Origin: Geitlerinema sp. BBD 1991-9
GTDB taxonomy: Bacteria > Cyanobacteriota > Cyanobacteriia > Cyanobacteriales > Geitlerinemataceae
Length of the DNA stretch: 64,000 nucleotides
Reading direction: 5' to 3'
NCBI GenBank assembly: GCA_001657325.1
Contig: LWRO01000016.1
Location: 1-64,000 of the forward strand
Positions within the stretch are counted from its first letter, which is position 1; every line of letters starts with the position of its first letter. Below are positions 8,552-16,884 of this stretch, one piece after another. The notes beneath the pieces are model-generated. The model searched no databases. It saw only the letters and a program-made list of their open reading frames with translations, and was not told the DNA's origin. A program made the translations under genes and the position numbers.

Positions 8552-11098
8552 ATGAAAACCATTTCGAGTCGAGGATTAGCAGCTGTAATCGCGTTGAGTC
8601 ATCCGATTTTATGGTTCCGTTTTTTTCCTGCCATACCCTCCCTCGCACAAATTCTACCCGACGATACCCTCCCCTTACCCTCTCAGGTCACAGTCGAAGA
8701 CAACATTTACAAGATTGAGGGAGGAACGGCAGCAGGAAACAACCTATTTCACTCCTTTGAACGCTTTTCTGTCCCCACAGGAGCTGAAGCTTTTTTCAAC
8801 AACACCGACACAGTTGAAAATATCCTCACCCGTGTTACAGGACGTCATATTTCCAATATCGACGGTCTACTGAGAGCCAACGGAACGGCAAACTTGTTTC
8901 TACTCAATCCCAATGGCATCGTCTTCGGAGAAAATGCCCGCCTCGATATCGGCGGGTCTTTTTTGGCAAGCACGGCGGAAAGTCTCGTGTTTGAGAGCAA
9001 TTCAGAATTTAGTGCCACGGCTCCAGACGCGACACCGTTACTCAGCGTGAACGTTCCCATGGGCTTACAATTTAACGATCGAGCCGGAGAGATTCAGGTT
9101 CGCGGTCGGGGTCATCGTTTAACAGCTTCCGATCCCTTTTTTTCACAGATTTTCCGAAATGATGGTGTGTTCGGCTTGCAAGTCCGACCCGGTCGTACCT
9201 TAGCTTTAGTGGGCGGCGACGTTCGCTTGAACGGTGCAACACTCGCAACCGAAAGCGGACGCATCGAATTGGGTGGTGTTGGAGAAGGGTTCGTTCGTTT
9301 CATTGTTCCCTCCTCAACTGTCAATCGTCCGTGGCGTTTAATTTACGACGGGGTGTCTCGTTTTCGAGACGTACACCTCACTCAGGGATCGGCTCTCGAT
9401 GTCAGAGGGCGTGGCGTCGGCTCGATGCAACTCGTCGCCGATGAAATCCTGTTGAATCACGGATCGATCGCCCTATTGCAAAACCAAGGTCAACAGACGT
9501 TTGGCAATTTGCAAGTACGAGCTGCAGAGTCTTTAACCTTAATCGGGACAACCTCTGATGGAATGGTTCCCACTGGCTTTCGTCAAGAAACAGTGGGCGC
9601 GGGGAATACCGGCGATCTGGAAATTTCCACCCAGCGCTTAACTTCTCGAGAAGGCGCCGCAATCACCAGTCAGACTTGGGGAGCGGGAAATGCTGGCGAG
9701 ATCGACATTCAGGTTTCTGAGTCGATCGAACTCATTGGCTTTTCATCGATTAATCCCATAGCACGCAGTCTCGTGACCAGTCTGAGCTTCGGGAGTGGAT
9801 CGACGGGTGATATTACAGTTGCCGCTCGGAATTTGAGCATGATTGATGGAGGGAGCATTGGAACTGCAACTTTTTTTGAAACCGGTTCGGCAGGAAATAT
9901 CTTCGTGACGGTGACGGAGACGATTGAAGCGATCGGCGTCGAACCCATGAATATTACGCCGAGCTTTATTGTTTCAGTCTCAAACAGTATGGGAGATGCA
10001 GGGGATGTCACACTGAACACGTCGAGAGCGATCGTGCGAGAGGGCGGACGGCTTGCCTCTTTTACCGTTGGGGCGGGTAATGGCGGCCGGCTCGTTCTCA
10101 ACGCAACTGAGTTCGTGGAAGTTAGCGGAACGGTACCGGGATCGATTAATCCGAGCCTCATCGATGCCGGTGCGAATCGGGTCGATGAAGTTCTGGGAGA
10201 AGCTTTTGGCATTCCGCCCACTCCATCTGGCTTACCGGGGAGCTTGGAAATCCATACCCCGCAGTTAATCGTGAAAGATGGAGGGCTGGTTACAGTTCGC
10301 AACGACGGAGTGGGGGGTGCTGGAAGTCTTCAGATCGATGCTGGAGTCATTTTGCTCGACGAAGGCGGTGGAATTACTGCTTCGACACAATCGGGAGAAG
10401 GTGGAAATCTCACGCTTCGCGTAGACGAGTCGTTGCAATTGTGGGGGGGGAGTCAAATTACAGCTGAAGCGGGCGGAACTGGTAACGGTGGCAACTTGAC
10501 GATCTCGACTGACACGATCTCACTGTTGGAAGGAAGCTCGATCGATGCCAATGCGTTTGAGGGGCGAGGTGGGAATATCGAAATTGACACCCGAGGTCTG
10601 TTTGTTTCTCCAGACAGTCACATCACGGCGAGCTCTCAACTGGGAATCGACGGTCTGGTGACGATTAACGAGCCAGAAATCGATACCAGTTCGGCACTCG
10701 TCCAGTTGAGTAGCGATCCCATCGATCCGACCACTCAGATCGTATCGGTCTGTGGGATAGCTCGCGACAATTCCTTTACGATAACGGGGAATGGGGGGTT
10801 GCCACCCGATCCGACACGAGTTTTGAGGGGTCAAGATATATGGATAGATATGCGATTATCGGAGATTCGCGAATTGAGCTTTCCCGTTGAAACAAATAGT
10901 CGTGAGGAAGAAAAAAACTCACATGACCCCGAGCCGATTGTCGAAGCGACGGGTTGGCATCGTCGAGAAGACGGAACGGTGGAGTTAGTCAACACGAGAT
11001 CGAGGTTGAGAGGCGATCGGCTTTTTCCATCGAATTGCGTCCCGTTTCACAGTGAGTCACGCGATCGATCGATCGTTGAATCGAGGGCTAAGCCTTAG
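8552..11098 (+). CDS. Two-partner-secretion exoprotein, filamentous haemagglutinin N-terminal (TPS) domain
   Basis: An 848-residue secreted beta-helical protein. An N-terminal signal peptide (hydrophobic AAVIALSHPILWF, cleavage near SLAQ) is followed by the TPS secretion domain (about 35-240) with the hallmark NLFLLNPNGIVFG. The rest is repetitive Gly/Ser/Asp-rich beta-helix sequence (GAGNTGDLEI, GSGSTGDITV, GGNLTI-type turns). The C-terminal part (CGIARDNSFTITGNGGLPPDP) is a conserved ending of cyanobacterial members. TpsA proteins need a TpsB outer-membrane translocator; none is in this window. Cyanobacteria often also carry CHAT-domain genes with TPS genes, and one lies at 61.3-63.8 kb, too far away to form an operon. 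The surface function is unknown. Confidence 0.88.
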   Translation: MKTISSRGLAAVIALSHPILWFRFFPAIPSLAQILPDDTLPLPSQVTVEDNIYKIEGGTAAGNNLFHSFERFSVPTGAEAFFNNTDTVENILTRVTGRHISNIDGLLRANGTANLFLLNPNGIVFGENARLDIGGSFLASTAESLVFESNSEFSATAPDATPLLSVNVPMGLQFNDRAGEIQVRGRGHRLTASDPFFSQIFRNDGVFGLQVRPGRTLALVGGDVRLNGATLATESGRIELGGVGEGFVRFIVPSSTVNRPWRLIYDGVSRFRDVHLTQGSALDVRGRGVGSMQLVADEILLNHGSIALLQNQGQQTFGNLQVRAAESLTLIGTTSDGMVPTGFRQETVGAGNTGDLEISTQRLTSREGAAITSQTWGAGNAGEIDIQVSESIELIGFSSINPIARSLVTSLSFGSGSTGDITVAARNLSMIDGGSIGTATFFETGSAGNIFVTVTETIEAIGVEPMNITPSFIVSVSNSMGDAGDVTLNTSRAIVREGGRLASFTVGAGNGGRLVLNATEFVEVSGTVPGSINPSLIDAGANRVDEVLGEAFGIPPTPSGLPGSLEIHTPQLIVKDGGLVTVRNDGVGGAGSLQIDAGVILLDEGGGITASTQSGEGGNLTLRVDESLQLWGGSQITAEAGGTGNGGNLTISTDTISLLEGSSIDANAFEGRGGNIEIDTRGLFVSPDSHITASSQLGIDGLVTINEPEIDTSSALVQLSSDPIDPTTQIVSVCGIARDNSFTITGNGGLPPDPTRVLRGQDIWIDMRLSEIRELSFPVETNSREEEKNSHDPEPIVEATGWHRREDGTVELVNTRSRLRGDRLFPSNCVPFHSESRDRSIVESRAKP

Positions 11099-11256
11099 AT
11101 TTTGAGTCTTTTACGAGACGGGAAAACCGTGTTTTAACTCTAAAAGAATCCTTGTTACGGGTTGAAGAGATCGGTTGTTGCGGGTTGTTGCCCATGAGAG
11201 ATCGCAGCGCAACAGATAGCGTTTGACCGCGTGTCAACTATTGCAATTTATTTTGA

Positions 11257-11272
11257 ATAACCTTATAGTTAT
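11257..11272. promoter_or_regulatory. Possible operator/promoter of the ORP-like operon
   Basis: A small inverted repeat (ATAAC-CTTATA-GTTAT) overlaps a TATAAA-like -10 sequence in an AT-rich stretch about 35 nt before the first gene of the operon. No convincing -35 at the normal distance was found, so this is tentative. Confidence 0.3.
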
Positions 11273-11306
11273 AAAATAGAAAAATTAAAAATCAACCGCA
11301 ACAACC

Positions 11307-11666
11307 ATGAAAATTGCTGTTCCCGTTGCCAGCAACGAAGGTCTGAATGCTTTACTCGGAGATAGTTTCGGACGCTCGGACTACTTCGCCATTATCGAAC
11401 TCGAAAATACGAGTCTAGAATTTATTGCAAATCCCGCTCGACAAGAAAATAGCGGTGCTGGGATTAAAGCCGTGCAAGCCGTCGCTGAAGCCGGTGTCGA
11501 AGCGATCGTCGTTCCCCGTCTCGGTGCAAAAGCGATCGCCGCTCTCAAAGATGCCGGAATTACCGCTTTTGAGTGTAGTGGAACGCATCTCGAACGCGCG
11601 ATCGAAGCCTTTCGGGCGGGTGAATTGAGTGAATTTTCCCCCGAAGGATGCGGTCACAAACATTAG
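11307..11666 (+). CDS. NifX/NifB-type (ORP-like) iron-molybdenum cofactor-binding family protein
   Basis: A 119-residue single-domain protein of the dinitrogenase iron-molybdenum cofactor-binding family (NifX, NafY, the NifB C-terminus and the Desulfovibrio orange protein). Readable features: MKIAVPVASNEG, GDSFGRSDYFAI, alternating beta/alpha units around VEAIVVPRLGAKAIAAL, and a Cys/His-rich end EGCGHKH that could hold metal. No nif structural gene is nearby. Two MinD-type ATPases with ferredoxin inserts follow 29 nt downstream on the same strand. This is the gene order of orange-protein operons, which assemble a Mo-Cu-S cluster, so a metal-cluster carrier role is inferred. Orthology cannot be proved here. 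Confidence 0.78.
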   Translation: MKIAVPVASNEGLNALLGDSFGRSDYFAIIELENTSLEFIANPARQENSGAGIKAVQAVAEAGVEAIVVPRLGAKAIAALKDAGITAFECSGTHLERAIEAFRAGELSEFSPEGCGHKH

Positions 11667-11695
11667 GTTCGATCGTTTAGATTCAATCCAAAGCC

Positions 11696-12535
11696 ATGAA
11701 AATCGCCGTTCTCAGTGGCAAAGGTGGGGCGGGTAAAACCACAGTTGCCACGAATCTCGCTCTATCTCTCCCGGGCGTGCAACTGTTCGATGCAGACGTA
11801 GAGGAACCCAACGCCCATCTATTCATCAACCCCCATTTCGGAGATCGAATCGAATCGGTTCGGCGAAACGTACCGGTTATCGATCCCGACCAATGCGATC
11901 CGTGTCCGACTTGCGTGCAATTTTGTCAGTTTAACGCTTTAGCCAAGTTCGGAAAGCGCATCGTCGTCTACGCTGAAGCCTGTCACAGCTGCGGTGGTTG
12001 CAAACAGGTTTGTACGTCGAACGCCATTTCCGAAATCGAGCGAGAAGTCGGCGTGTTGCGCTGGGATGAAAATATCTCGGGCATCGAATTTTGGCAAGGC
12101 GAACTATCTGTTGGAGAGGAGTCTTCCGTTCCCGTCATTCGCGCGTTAATTCAACACGTTGACGATCGAAAGATTGCCATTCTCGACGCACCGCCTGGAA
12201 CCGCCTGTCCCGCTGTTGAAGTCGCATCGGAAAGCGATTTTTGCTTACTCGTCGCCGAACCCACACCTTTTGGATTGCACGATTTACAGATGACGGTTGA
12301 GACGATCGAACCGCTTCAAAAACCTTGCGGACTCGTCATCAATCGTTCCCAGGGTGATGCCGATCGAGCTATTGAAGCTTACGCCCGAGACCGACAAATT
12401 CCCGTCTTATTCAAACTTCCCTTCGATCGATCCATTGCCGAACTTTATGCTCGAGGAATTCCGTTAGTCGAACGAGATCCCAGTTGGAAACCGCGTTTTC
12501 GCGAACTGTTCGATCGAATTCGATCGTTGCGTTAA
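11696..12535 (+). CDS. MinD-superfamily ATPase with inserted 2x[4Fe-4S] ferredoxin domain (first copy)
   Basis: A 279-residue cytoplasmic P-loop ATPase. The deviant Walker A motif GKGGAGKTT (residues 8-16) marks the MinD/Mrp/ParA group. A ferredoxin module is inserted after the first third: Cys67, 70, 73, 77 and Cys96, 99, 102, 106, two C-x2-C-x2-C-x3-C sets able to hold two [4Fe-4S] clusters. ILDAPPGTACP is the Walker B-type region. The family is known from anaerobes and from orange-protein operons, where the paired ATPases are proposed to build or insert a metal-sulfur cluster. It is co-directional with the NifX-like gene and starts 11 nt before the next ATPase gene, so the three almost certainly form one operon. 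Confidence 0.88.
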   Translation: MKIAVLSGKGGAGKTTVATNLALSLPGVQLFDADVEEPNAHLFINPHFGDRIESVRRNVPVIDPDQCDPCPTCVQFCQFNALAKFGKRIVVYAEACHSCGGCKQVCTSNAISEIEREVGVLRWDENISGIEFWQGELSVGEESSVPVIRALIQHVDDRKIAILDAPPGTACPAVEVASESDFCLLVAEPTPFGLHDLQMTVETIEPLQKPCGLVINRSQGDADRAIEAYARDRQIPVLFKLPFDRSIAELYARGIPLVERDPSWKPRFRELFDRIRSLR

Positions 12536-12546
12536 GGAAAATTCCC

Positions 12547-13428
12547 ATGAAAGAAGTCGTCGTCATTAGTGGAAAAGGCGGAACTGGAAAAACCACCGTC
12601 ACCGCCAATCTCGCCGCACTCGCGAGTAATTTCGTCTTAGCCGATTGCGATGTAGACGCGCCCAACCTTCACGTTATCTTACAACCGGAAATTTTAGAAG
12701 AAGAGCCGTTTTACGGTGGAAAAATTGCCGTTCGCAGTGTCGATCGTTGTATCAATTGCGGATTGTGCAGCGTATTATGTGAATTCGACGCGATTGCTAA
12801 AGATGGCTCGATCGATCCGATAAAATGTGAAGGTTGCAACCTGTGCGTCGTTAAATGTCCGATGGGGGCGCTCAAGCTCGTTCCCCAACAAAGCGGAAAC
12901 CTGTATTTTTCGGAAACCGAACTCGCCCCTTTCGTTCACGCCAAACTGAAGGCGGGAGGTGAAAATTCTGGTAAACTCGTGACGCACGTGAAACGTATCG
13001 CCCAACACGTTGCAAAAGAATATCAAACTGACTGGATTCTCATCGACGGTTCGCCGGGAATCGGTTGTCCGACGATCGCTTCGATTCGAGGGGTGGATGT
13101 GGCGCTACTCGTCACAGAACCAACTGTTTCGGGGTTTGCCGATTTAAAGCGCGTGTTGCAACTGAGCGAACAGCTTCGCACCAAGGTACTCGTCGTTGTG
13201 AATAAATTCGATCTCAACCCGAGTTTAACGGAAGACATCGAACAGTTTTGTCTCGATCGAAACATTTCGGTTATTGGACGTATTCCTTTTAGTGAAGACG
13301 TTGTGGAAGCGTTACGACAGGGAGAACTGCTCGTTCGCCAATCCCATCCGACTCCCGTTTCCGATGCTTTGAAATCGATTTGGTCTCAACTCGAATTACA
13401 TTTAAACTTGGCTGTGGAAGTATCTTAG
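12547..13428 (+). CDS. MinD-superfamily ATPase with inserted 2x[4Fe-4S] ferredoxin domain (second copy)
   Basis: A 293-residue paralogue of the preceding gene. Walker A is GKGGTGKTT (residues 9-17); cluster ligands are Cys68, 71, 74, 78 and Cys94, 97, 100, 104; ILIDGSPGIGCP is the nucleotide-binding region. The ATG at 12547 is chosen over an upstream alternative because AAGGA (12535-12539) precedes it and homology begins exactly there. Compared with copy 1 it has a longer segment after the ferredoxin module (about 110-140). Two non-identical ATPases encoded side by side suggest a heterodimer, as proposed for orange-protein systems. It is the last gene of the operon; a MITE and a hairpin follow. 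Confidence 0.88.
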   Translation: MKEVVVISGKGGTGKTTVTANLAALASNFVLADCDVDAPNLHVILQPEILEEEPFYGGKIAVRSVDRCINCGLCSVLCEFDAIAKDGSIDPIKCEGCNLCVVKCPMGALKLVPQQSGNLYFSETELAPFVHAKLKAGGENSGKLVTHVKRIAQHVAKEYQTDWILIDGSPGIGCPTIASIRGVDVALLVTEPTVSGFADLKRVLQLSEQLRTKVLVVVNKFDLNPSLTEDIEQFCLDRNISVIGRIPFSEDVVEALRQGELLVRQSHPTPVSDALKSIWSQLELHLNLAVEVS

Positions 13429-13433
13429 CGCGA

Positions 13434-13604
13434 ACGAAATCGGGTGCATCTCAATTATGCAGCCCTCTCCCTAAATCCCTCTCCCAAGGTTGGGATAGGG
13501 ACTTAAAAATGGCTCCCCTTCTCCCAGGATTGGGAGAAGGGGTTGGGGGATGAGGGCATGGGAAATCGGTTAGATTGCAAAAGTGAGATTCTCCCAACGA
13601 ACTC
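13434..13604. mobile_element. MITE family 1, copy A, with 8-bp target duplication
   Basis: A non-coding element of about 155 bp (13442-13596). Left end: GGGTGCATCTCAATT. The right end, read on the other strand, is GGAGAATCTCACTTTTGC. The interior is C/G-rich with the CCCTCTCCC / GGGAGAAGG palindromic core. The flanks ACGAAATC (13434-13441) and ACGAACTC (13597-13604) match at 7 of 8 positions. Copies B, C and D are listed separately. Confidence 0.75.
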
Positions 13605-13634
13605 ACTGTTTTTTAATATAAAATAGTGAGTTTT
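13600..13634. terminator. Possible bidirectional terminator between the ORP-like operon and dndD
   Basis: Inverted repeat AACTCACT (13600-13607) / AGTGAGTT (13625-13632), with the stem extendable by a TTTT/AAAA pair, located between two convergent transcription units. The T-run after the stem is short, so efficiency is doubtful. Confidence 0.4.
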
Positions 13635-13658
13635 GGCGTGCAAAATCTACAGAATATC

Positions 13659-15674
13659 TTATGCTTCATCTGGCCAAAAATATCCCAATCTCACCGTCGT
13701 CTTTTGTGTTTTCGGATCGTAGTCTAACAAATATTCTCGTGCGATCGCCCCACAGTCCCGTAACTGCTTGACTTCTTCCTCCTGAATTTCCGTATCGGTT
13801 GAAAGTAAAATAACTTGTTCGCTCGCCGCTGGAAAATAACGTTCGATGAGGTTCTGGCGGTGCGACGAATCCAACCGTCCCAACGGTGTATCGATGGCCA
13901 CCGGAAGCAAACGTTCTGACACGCGCGCCAATCCCCACAAAAACGAGATCGCTAACAGTTGCTTTTCTCCCGCCGACAAGCGATGTTTGGGAACGAACTG
14001 ACCCGATCGATCGAACAGCGACAAACTAAAATCCGTCGCCTCGATCGTTACCCGATGCACTAAATTTGACTTGTGCAACAAATAGCGAAAGCATTCCGTT
14101 ACCTCAATTTCCAATTTATTGAGTTTTCGCAGCGTCAAGCGTTCGCGAAACAGCGCTAACGTTTCTTGCACCTGCTTCGACATTTGAATAATACGGTCGG
14201 CGTTTCCACGATCGATATGTTCTTCTCCATAAGTTGCTAACTCCTTCCTCGTTTTTAGCAACTTTTCTTCTGCCTCGTAACGTTTGTGTTTCTCCACCGC
14301 TACCAAGTTTTCTAAGCGCTGGCGCTCCTCTTTCGATCGATTCATCTTATCGGAAAGGCGGTTGTAATCCTCTGGCGGTGCTGCGATGGCGATTTGTCGT
14401 TCGGTGCGTTCGGCTTTTCCCTTCAACTTCCTCAAGGTTTCCCGAACTTCCCGACTCTGACTCACTTGTGCGTCGAGTCCGTCGAGAATTGCGGACAATC
14501 GATCGAGTTGTCGATCGTCGAGGTCTAACCACCGTTCGAGATGACCGTCTAAATCAGGGGTTTCCTCCGCGAGAAACTGTCGAATTTTCTCCACTTTCAT
14601 TGGTGGAATTTCCAGCAGTTCCAACTGTTCCAACAACCGCGTATCTCGCTGTTCGATCGACTCCCGTAACAACTGCGCTGTCTTAATGCGTCGTTCTTCG
14701 TTCCCCTGGCGTCGTGCTTTTTCCAACAGCGATCGAACCATCATTAACGGAAGCGAACCAGCCATCAATTCCCGCACGCGATCGCGTTGCTGGTCGACTT
14801 TGTCATTTTCTGCCTTTAATTGTGCCTCTAAGCGATTTTTTTCTCCGGCAATTTTCCCCCCTTCCGCACGAAAAATCTCGATGGCTTTCTCTTCTAAAAC
14901 AATCGCACGATCGAGTTGTTCGGTTAGTTGTTTGAGCGATCGATCGAGTTCGTTAAATTCAATCAGACACTGTTCTAAACGCTGTTCGATTTCCTCCAAC
15001 GCCGCCCGCTGTTCCGCATTGGCGAGGTCTTTGCGCTTGCGGTTGACTAAAATTTCCAAGTCCACCGCCAACTGTTCTGCTAATTCCAAACCGAGCAAAG
15101 ACTTAATCGCACTGACGACGAGTGGTGGTGGTTCGTCCAGTTCCGCAAGTTCTTTAACTTGTTCTCCATCAAACAAAAATAGATTAGAAATTCCTAACGG
15201 TAACAAACTTTCGATATATTCGTCCCAGGTTTCCGCCAAGGCGAGATCGGGCCACTCTCGATCGAGAATTCCCAACTTATCCTTACCGTCCTTGGGATCG
15301 CGCGTCCACGATCGAACAATGCGATATTTCACCAATCGATCGTCGACAACGTGTTCGAATAAAAGCTCGAGGGAAGTCGTCTCTTCGGGTGGTGCGTGGC
15401 GGTTGACACACTGCGTTAGAAAATCCCCGTAATTGAGCGTTCCCCGCGTCGAACACTGGGCGCGATGGCCGTAAAGTGCGAGGCGAATTGCGTCCATAAG
15501 GGTGGTTTTCCCACCGCCGTTCATACCGCCAAACAGCACGATCGGCGCCAGTTCGCCGTCGTCTGTCGGACTCAGGTTAACGACTTGACGGCCGCTGTAG
15601 GGGCCGAAATTTTGCAGGACGAGTTCGAGAAATTTCACAGTTAAGGCCAGAACGCGCAAAACTGCCAGGAACAT
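13659..15674 (-). CDS. dndD: DndD-like SMC-type ATPase (orphan)
   Basis: A 671-residue ABC/SMC-like ATPase closely resembling DndD of the DNA phosphorothioation system. LVLQNFGPYSGRQ is followed by Walker A GGMNGGGKTTLMDA (about 49-62) and then ALYGHRAQCSTRG, typical of DndD. A long charged coiled-coil region (about 190-560) comes next, then the ABC signature LSAGEKQ (from 566) and Walker B LPVAIDTPLGRLD (about 590). In intact systems DndD acts with DndA/B/C/E in sulfur modification of the DNA backbone. None of these is in the window, so this is an orphan or its partners lie elsewhere. The start is uncertain: the ATG at 15674 has AGGA 5 nt upstream but lies in the loop of a perfect palindrome; a GTG at 15638 matches the family start better. 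Stray RecF/SMC-like ATPases are the alternative. Confidence 0.8.
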   Translation of the reverse strand: MFLAVLRVLALTVKFLELVLQNFGPYSGRQVVNLSPTDDGELAPIVLFGGMNGGGKTTLMDAIRLALYGHRAQCSTRGTLNYGDFLTQCVNRHAPPEETTSLELLFEHVVDDRLVKYRIVRSWTRDPKDGKDKLGILDREWPDLALAETWDEYIESLLPLGISNLFLFDGEQVKELAELDEPPPLVVSAIKSLLGLELAEQLAVDLEILVNRKRKDLANAEQRAALEEIEQRLEQCLIEFNELDRSLKQLTEQLDRAIVLEEKAIEIFRAEGGKIAGEKNRLEAQLKAENDKVDQQRDRVRELMAGSLPLMMVRSLLEKARRQGNEERRIKTAQLLRESIEQRDTRLLEQLELLEIPPMKVEKIRQFLAEETPDLDGHLERWLDLDDRQLDRLSAILDGLDAQVSQSREVRETLRKLKGKAERTERQIAIAAPPEDYNRLSDKMNRSKEERQRLENLVAVEKHKRYEAEEKLLKTRKELATYGEEHIDRGNADRIIQMSKQVQETLALFRERLTLRKLNKLEIEVTECFRYLLHKSNLVHRVTIEATDFSLSLFDRSGQFVPKHRLSAGEKQLLAISFLWGLARVSERLLPVAIDTPLGRLDSSHRQNLIERYFPAASEQVILLSTDTEIQEEEVKQLRDCGAIAREYLLDYDPKTQKTTVRLGYFWPDEA

Positions 15675-15689
15675 CTCGTTCCTGGCAGT
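15661..15689. promoter_or_regulatory. Perfect 12-bp palindrome around the dndD start codon
   Basis: ACTGCCAGGAAC (15661-15672), five bases, then GTTCCTGGCAGT (15678-15689): 12 of 12 paired. The minus-strand ATG at 15674-15672 overlaps the loop and left arm, and the AGGA ribosome site lies in the other arm. In mRNA the hairpin would hide the ribosome-binding site. As DNA it could be a dimeric repressor operator. Confidence 0.7.
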
Positions 15690-15730
15690 GGAGAATAAAG
15701 TCGGTATCTCGATCGTACCTTATCGGCGAG

Positions 15731-15848
15731 CAGTCACCAGTCACCAGTTACCAGTCACCAGTTACCAGTCACCAGTCACCAGTTACCAGTCACCAGTTAC
15801 CAGTCACCAGTCACCAGTTACCAGTCACCAGTCACCAGTCACCAGTTA
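15731..15848. repeat. Heptanucleotide short tandem repeat (STRR), CACCAGT/TACCAGT
   Basis: About 16-17 consecutive 7-bp units mixing two variants, CACCAGT and TACCAGT. It lies between dndD and the Spy-like gene. Same class as the array at 63-104 but with a different unit. It has no coding potential of its own. Confidence 0.92.
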
Positions 15849-15894
15849 GCTTCAGAGAAGCTTCGCTGGTGTGACTCCTCGCTGTTCGTGGCTT

Positions 15895-16488
15895 TTAGCG
15901 TTGCCCACCGGGCCCTTGCCCTTGTCCGCGTCCCTGACCTTGACCTCGTCCCTGTCCTCGTCCGTGTCCGGGGCCAAAACCGTCCTCGCGTCGTTGTTCC
16001 ATCCATTCTGCCACTTGCTGGCGTTGTTCTTCGGTGAGGACGTTGCGAATTTCCATCATCGAGTCGAAGTGTAAATCGCCCATTTCTTGATGCAACTGTT
16101 GCATCTGATTGCGTTCCTGGCGAAGTTCACTTTCTGAAGCGTTACTCGACATTAAGTCGTGCATTTGTTCCCGTTGTCGATCGATTTCGTCGCGCTTGGC
16201 TTCCATTTGCGGGCGGTATCGATCTCGGATGGCTTGGATTTGCTCGATTTGCTCTTGAGTCAAATCTAACTGGTCGAGCCAGCGCATTTGTTCGGGGCCG
16301 CCTCCGGGGCCACCACCCGGGCCGCGTTGTGCCATTTCAAAGGGGAAAGTCGCATCTTCCGCAAACGCATCCTGTGGATAAATTGCAGATAGTACGAATA
16401 GGCTCACCAAAAACAGTAACAGCGATTGGGCTTGAAAGTAGCGATGGCGGCGATGGTGGCGATGGCGAAATCGACATTGATGAGACAT
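15895..16488 (-). CDS. Spy/CpxP-like LTXXQ-motif periplasmic protein
   Basis: A 197-residue exported protein. A His/Arg-rich N-terminus is followed by a hydrophobic signal segment (SLLLFLVSLFVLSAI) with possible cleavage at AFAED. The mature part is alpha-helical and Gln/Glu/Arg-rich, with two LTxxQ signatures (LDLTQEQIEQIQ and VLTEEQRQQ). The C-terminus is a low-complexity Gly/Arg/Gln tail. Family members are periplasmic chaperones or stress sensors. It begins 21 nt after an anti-sigma-type gene that overlaps an ECF sigma gene, so a periplasmic-stress operon is inferred, with this protein either the protective output or a negative regulator. The low-complexity tail is longer than in classical Spy. 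Confidence 0.8.
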   Translation of the reverse strand: MSHQCRFRHRHHRRHRYFQAQSLLLFLVSLFVLSAIYPQDAFAEDATFPFEMAQRGPGGGPGGGPEQMRWLDQLDLTQEQIEQIQAIRDRYRPQMEAKRDEIDRQREQMHDLMSSNASESELRQERNQMQQLHQEMGDLHFDSMMEIRNVLTEEQRQQVAEWMEQRREDGFGPGHGRGQGRGQGQGRGQGQGPGGQR

Positions 16489-16509
16489 CGTTGAAAACCT
16501 CTGTGAAAA

Positions 16510-16884
16510 TTAGCGATTGGCTTCTAATGCGTCGGATTCCCAGAGTTCAGCTTCCCAAACCTCTTCTTCACACCGTTCGACGGAACAGTACCAGGTTTCC
16601 TCAATAAACGTCTCCAGTTGTGCGAGTTCCGCTTTACTGGGTTCGTTCGGAGAAAAATGGTGGTATCCCATCCACGCGATCGAGACGGAAGCCGCCACAG
16701 CTAGGGGTGCAATCCACAGGGAGCGGCGCAGTGTCGAAACCCGTGGGGGAAGAGCTGCGATCGTGCGATCTTCCAAATCGGGAGATGCGGCGGGTTCGAT
16801 CGATCGGTATCGTTTGAGGAACGCAACGAGTTGTCGATCTCGATAGCGGTTCGTCGAACCCTCGTCGTCAGAGATGCGTGTCAT
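16510..16884 (-). CDS. Probable membrane anti-sigma factor
   Basis: A 124-residue single-pass protein: a polar N-terminal cytoplasmic part (1-50), one membrane segment (about SLWIAPLAVAASVSIAWMGY, 55-75) and an acidic outer domain with two Cys (WYCSVERCEEE). No HCC zinc-binding anti-sigma motif is visible. The role is inferred from position: its start overlaps the stop of the ECF sigma gene by 4 nt (ATGA), and topology and size fit anti-sigma factors. The periplasmic Spy-like protein encoded next could sense stress through it. Confidence 0.65.
   Translation of the reverse strand: MTRISDDEGSTNRYRDRQLVAFLKRYRSIEPAASPDLEDRTIAALPPRVSTLRRSLWIAPLAVAASVSIAWMGYHHFSPNEPSKAELAQLETFIEETWYCSVERCEEEVWEAELWESDALEANR

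Noticed and set aside
9709-10302. 197-residue minus-strand frame opposite the TPS exoprotein
   Set aside because: Pro/Ser/Thr-rich antisense shadow produced by repetitive beta-helix codons.
14686-15432. 248-residue plus-strand frame opposite dndD
   Set aside because: Ser/Arg-rich antisense shadow of dndD, with no motif.
13659-15674. Complete DNA phosphorothioation (Dnd) locus
   Set aside because: Only the dndD-like gene is present; neighbours are unrelated on both sides.
15731-15848. CACCAGT repeats as a CRISPR or replication iteron cluster
   Set aside because: No spacers, no Rep or DnaA genes nearby; typical cyanobacterial STRR.
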